DNA of 39,305 bases from Actinomycetota bacterium (lineage in GTDB: Bacteria > Actinomycetota > Actinomycetes > Nanopelagicales > Nanopelagicaceae): positions 1 to 39,305 of the forward strand of contig CANBVR010000011.1 in the NCBI GenBank assembly GCA_947372965.1. The letters are read 5' to 3'. Shown piece after piece: positions 36,400-39,305 of this stretch (its first letter is position 1; each line of letters starts with the position of its first letter). Below the pieces are notes generated by a model. That model saw nothing but the letters and a program-made list of their open reading frames with translations. It did not search any database and was not told the origin of the DNA. The position numbers and the translations under genes were made by a program.

Positions 36400-37160
36400 G
36401 TGCACCGCTGCTTTCAATTAAGAACCTTGGCGTCCACTTTGGCGGGCTCGCAGCACTTTCCAACGTTGATCTAACTTTAAATAGCGGTGAAGTGGTTGGA
36501 CTTATTGGTCCTAATGGCGCTGGCAAGACAACTTTATTTAACGCCATCTCTGGTTTAGTAGATTGTCAAGGAACTCTTGAGTTAGATGGCAAAACACATG
36601 ATTGGCCCAAGCCAGATCAATTAGTAAATCTTGGAATCTCCCGCACGTTACAAGGTGTTGGACTTTTTCCAGATATGACAGTTTTAGAAAATGTAATGGT
36701 GGGAGCAACTAAATTTGCTAGAGGTGGATTGATAAGGGCAGCTCTTGGATTAGATGGGCGCACTGAGAAGGCTTTGCGCGAGCAAGCTATGGAAGCCCTT
36801 GCCAAAGTATCTTGCACTTCAATCGCCGATCGCAAAGTTGAGTCACTGCCTTATCCAATTACAAAGCGCGTTGCAATTGCACGAGCGCTAGTAAGTGACC
36901 CAAAGATTCTCCTTCTAGATGAACCAGCTGGCGGCCTCGGTGCTGAAGACATTGAATGGATGAATGGCTTTATAAAGGCGATCTCCGGGCGATGTTCAAT
37001 TCTGATTGTGGAACACCACATGGATGTCGTGATGTCAGTCTGTGATCGTATTTATGTCCTTAACTTTGGCAAAGTTATTGCAAGTGGTGATGGCGCATCA
37101 GTGCGAAATAATCCTGAAGTTATCGCGGCCTATCTTGGAAGCGCGGCGGTTAAAAAATGA
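36396..37160 (+). CDS. livG: branched-chain amino acid-type ABC transporter, LivG-like ATPase
   Basis: Cytoplasmic ATPase of a HAAT-family uptake system (254 aa). Walker A GPNGAGKTT at 38-46, Walker B ILLLDEP at 171-177 and the H-loop region EHHMDVV are intact. The ABC signature is degenerate: the expected LSxGxxR reads LPYPITKR (151-158), missing the Ser-Gly pair. The partner LivF has a canonical signature, so one of the two composite ATP sites may be weak. It overlaps alr by 4 nt and livF by 4 nt. The substrate could be amino acids, amides or urea-like compounds. Confidence 0.88.
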   Translation: MSAPLLSIKNLGVHFGGLAALSNVDLTLNSGEVVGLIGPNGAGKTTLFNAISGLVDCQGTLELDGKTHDWPKPDQLVNLGISRTLQGVGLFPDMTVLENVMVGATKFARGGLIRAALGLDGRTEKALREQAMEALAKVSCTSIADRKVESLPYPITKRVAIARALVSDPKILLLDEPAGGLGAEDIEWMNGFIKAISGRCSILIVEHHMDVVMSVCDRIYVLNFGKVIASGDGASVRNNPEVIAAYLGSAAVKK

Positions 37161-37867
37161 GTTTAATTATTGATAACCTCACCGTTCGACATGGCGCGAT
37201 TACTGCGATCGATGGCCTCTCCTTTTCAGTAAAAGAACAAGAACTAGCAGCAGTAATTGGTGCAAATGGCGCGGGTAAGACCACACTTCTTCGCACGCTA
37301 TCTGGGCTAAAAACTCCGGTAAGTGGAAGCGCGTCGTGGCAGGGCGAATCAATACTTAATTGCAAGCCAGAAGATTTAGTACGTCGTGGAATCTTGCATG
37401 TAAGCGATGGCAAAACAGTTATTCCAGAGCTCTCGGTTAAGGAGAATTTGGCCTTAGGTGGCCTTTGGCGAAAAGATAAAAAAGATGTCGCAGTTGCCAC
37501 TGATGAAGTAATTGATCTCTTTCCAAGGCTAGGTGAGCGTCTTTCACAGAGCGCAGATACGTTATCTGGTGGTGAGCGACAGATGCTGGCGATTGGCCGC
37601 GCCCTAATTTCCAGACCAAAATTACTCTTTTTGGATGAACCATCACTTGGCTTGGCACCATTAATAATTGAGCAAATCTTTTCAACGCTAGATTCCTTGC
37701 GCCACAAACTTGGTTTGACTGTTGTTCTAGTTGAGCAAAATGCAATGAGTGCGCTCGGAATAGCAGATATCGGGATAATTATTAATTTAGGAAAGTTAGT
37801 GACAACCGGGAAGTCAAAAGATTTAACAAGTGACCCAGCCCTTCAAGCAGCTTACTTGGGGTACTAA
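37157..37867 (+). CDS. livF: branched-chain amino acid-type ABC transporter, LivF-like ATPase
   Basis: Second ATPase of the transporter (236 aa). Walker A GANGAGKTT at 35-43, signature LSGGERQ at 136-142, Walker B LLFLDEP, and VLVEQNA with the short LivF-type C-terminus ending AAYLGY. The overlap of 4 nt with livG (ATGA) and the 2-bp gap to livH indicate coupled synthesis. Confidence 0.92.
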   Translation: MSLIIDNLTVRHGAITAIDGLSFSVKEQELAAVIGANGAGKTTLLRTLSGLKTPVSGSASWQGESILNCKPEDLVRRGILHVSDGKTVIPELSVKENLALGGLWRKDKKDVAVATDEVIDLFPRLGERLSQSADTLSGGERQMLAIGRALISRPKLLFLDEPSLGLAPLIIEQIFSTLDSLRHKLGLTVVLVEQNAMSALGIADIGIIINLGKLVTTGKSKDLTSDPALQAAYLGY

Positions 37868-37869
37868 TT

Positions 37870-38763
37870 ATGCGATTAATTAGTACGCTCCTAATTGGAA
37901 TTAGTTCTGGATCAATTTATAGCCTGATGGCACTTGCGCTGGTTTTAGTGTGGCGCTCAACTCGAGTTGTTAACTTTGCCCAAGCTGGCCAAGCGATTGC
38001 ATCAACTTATTTAGGTTATTTAATAATTTCTCGGACAGATAATTATTGGTTGGCACTCCCGGTTGCACTAGTAGCTGGCGCAATAATCGGAGCGCTAGTA
38101 GATATTTTCTTAATTCGTACGTTAAATAAGAGAGTCAAATCTGGACCGGTTGCCTCAATTTCACCAGTAATCATCACGCTAGGTTTGCTGGGGATGATTC
38201 GCTCAGTTGTTGGAATGATTTGGGGAGGTGACGCTCGGGCTTACAAAGCTCCAATTAGTACTCACGGATTTACTTTTGGGACTACGACAATTCCTTTTTC
38301 CCCATATAACTTGCTCACGGTATTTACCTGCATTGTGGTGATGGTTGCATTTTCAATTATCTTCCAGCGCACCAATTTAGGTCTTTCACTTCGCGCGGCA
38401 GCTTTTCAGCCAGAAATCGCACGCCTTGCAGGTGTGCGCGTTGATTTAGTTCGCACAATTGGCTGGGCTTTTGCAGGTGGAGCCGGCGCGGTTGCCGGCG
38501 TTTTGGTTACTCCTGCTAATTCCCTTTCGCCCAATTCACTAGATCTTTTGCTCGTCCTTGGTTTTGTCGCTGCGGTAATTGGTGGTCTTGAAAGCATGAT
38601 CGGCGCAGCGATTGGAGGATTGGTTCTTGGAATCGGCCTGGCACTTATCTTGGAATATGTAAGTACATCATTGGCCTTCCCTTCTGCTTTTATAATTTTG
38701 ATTTTGGTTTTATTAATCAAGCCATCTGGAATCTTTGGCAAGAAAGGTGGTCGTGATGCATAA
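37870..38763 (+). CDS. livH: branched-chain amino acid-type ABC transporter permease, LivH-like
   Basis: Membrane permease (297 aa) with about eight hydrophobic segments. SGSIYSLMALALVLVWRSTRVVNFAQAG (in parts) at the N-terminus, RAAAFQPEIARLAGVRVD for the EAA-like ATPase-contact loop, and GGLESMIGAAIGGLVLGI are LivH-family features. It ends in a polar KPSGIFGKKGGRDA tail. It overlaps livM by 8 nt. Confidence 0.92.
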   Translation: MRLISTLLIGISSGSIYSLMALALVLVWRSTRVVNFAQAGQAIASTYLGYLIISRTDNYWLALPVALVAGAIIGALVDIFLIRTLNKRVKSGPVASISPVIITLGLLGMIRSVVGMIWGGDARAYKAPISTHGFTFGTTTIPFSPYNLLTVFTCIVVMVAFSIIFQRTNLGLSLRAAAFQPEIARLAGVRVDLVRTIGWAFAGGAGAVAGVLVTPANSLSPNSLDLLLVLGFVAAVIGGLESMIGAAIGGLVLGIGLALILEYVSTSLAFPSAFIILILVLLIKPSGIFGKKGGRDA

Positions 38764-39305
38764 GAACCGCGCCATCAGATTATTAGTATTTATTGTGATT
38801 GGGTTGATTGCATATTTCTTAAGTAACGTTGTAGATGAACTTCGGGTATTCCAAGGAGCAACACTCAGCGTTTATGTAGTTGCGATCTCATCCATTATTT
38901 TGCTCACGGGATTTTCTGGTCAAATCTCCTTAGGCCATGGTGCCTTAATGGCAATCGGTGGTTATTCAGCAGTCTTAGCTCATAACCATTGGAAAGTATC
39001 GATTTTGGTTTCATTTGCGATTGCCGTTGTAGTTACTGCGGCATTTGGTTCGGTACTCGGCTGGGCTGCTGCAAGACTAAGTGGGCCATATCTTGCCGGA
39101 TCGACTTTGGCCCTTGCTGTTGGCTTACCTTCGCTAGCAAATCAATTTGGAGTACTTGGAGGAGAGCAAGGACTTTCATTTGATGTCGGCGCACCGCCGA
39201 AATCTTTAGGTGCAGATTTCACGCAATATAAATGGTATTTCTGGATCGCGGCACTTGCAGCTTTAATTATGGTTTGGTTTACGCAAAATATTTTGACTAG
39301 TCGTT
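38756..39305 (+). CDS. livM: branched-chain amino acid-type ABC transporter permease, LivM-like (partial)
   Basis: Second permease, open to the end of the window (183 codons visible; LivM proteins usually exceed 300). MHKNRAIRLLVFIVIGLIAYF is a first membrane helix; then ILLTGFSGQISLGHGALMAIGGY, the hallmark LivM segment, and LSGPYLAGSTLALAVGLPSLANQF (in parts). The start ATG 38756 is inside livH (8-nt overlap) behind AAAGGTGG; a GTG one codon upstream is an alternative. No stop, and no substrate-binding protein, appears before the window ends. Confidence 0.9.
   Translation, partial: MHKNRAIRLLVFIVIGLIAYFLSNVVDELRVFQGATLSVYVVAISSIILLTGFSGQISLGHGALMAIGGYSAVLAHNHWKVSILVSFAIAVVVTAAFGSVLGWAAARLSGPYLAGSTLALAVGLPSLANQFGVLGGEQGLSFDVGAPPKSLGADFTQYKWYFWIAALAALIMVWFTQNILTSR

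Noticed and set aside
1-39305. Insertion sequences, CRISPR arrays, prophage, tRNA or rRNA genes
   Set aside because: No transposase, integrase, regular spaced repeats, cloverleaf or rRNA-like sequence was recognised on either strand.

Overview
The window is a bacterial chromosome segment carrying the str, S10, spc and alpha ribosomal-protein operons almost without interruption. Actinobacterial traits are the gene order (rpsL-rpsG-fusA-tuf-rpsJ through rplQ-truA and rplM-rpsI-glmM), the extended S3, S5 and S9 proteins, zinc-type S14, S4 and L36, adenylate kinase with a Cys4 lid, GTG/TTG starts, TTGACC-18-TAnnnT promoters and two apparent leaderless promoters. The moderate GC, AT-leaning third codon positions and tight packing (no gap over 200 bp) suggest a streamlined freshwater actinobacterium of the acI type (Nanopelagicales, Planktophila-like). 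That placement is inference.

Layout: 1-4490 str operon (rpsL, rpsG, fusA, tuf), preceded by a promoter and structured leader and closed by a 10-bp hairpin. 4551-11313 S10 operon running into the first half of spc (rpsJ to rpsN). 11408-16773 rest of spc with secY, adk and map. 16766-18328 a minus-strand amidohydrolase, tail-overlapping map. 18465-21838 infA, rpmJ and the alpha operon (rpsM, rpsK, rpsD, rpoA, rplQ). 21868-22668 truA, whose first codons contain the rplQ terminator. 22695-29971 a six-gene accessory cluster. 30114-31081 rplM-rpsI. 31096-36399 envelope and cofactor genes (glmM, glmS, a PAP2-family protein, acpS, alr). 36396-39305 a LivG-LivF-LivH-LivM amino-acid type ABC transporter, the last gene cut by the window edge.

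The most interesting block is the six-gene cluster: mtnA (methylthioribose-1-P isomerase), a class II aldolase/short-chain dehydrogenase fusion, mtnK (methylthioribose kinase), a transketolase split into two subunits, and a form IV RuBisCO-like protein. Kinase plus isomerase plus aldolase resemble known salvage routes for 5'-methylthioadenosine or 5'-deoxyadenosine that yield DHAP and a C2 aldehyde. The dehydrogenase domain could then process the aldehyde. Adding a two-subunit transketolase and a RuBisCO-like protein to one transcription unit does not match any pathway I know in full, and mtnB, mtnC and mtnD are absent, so this may be an undescribed variant. A leaderless promoter appears to start it at mtnA.

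The second notable theme is regulation. Promoters of rpsL, infA and rplM share TAnnnT, five bases, then TCTGC at identical spacing. This suggests a common growth-rate or stringent control of translation genes. Several structured leaders lie at operon joints.
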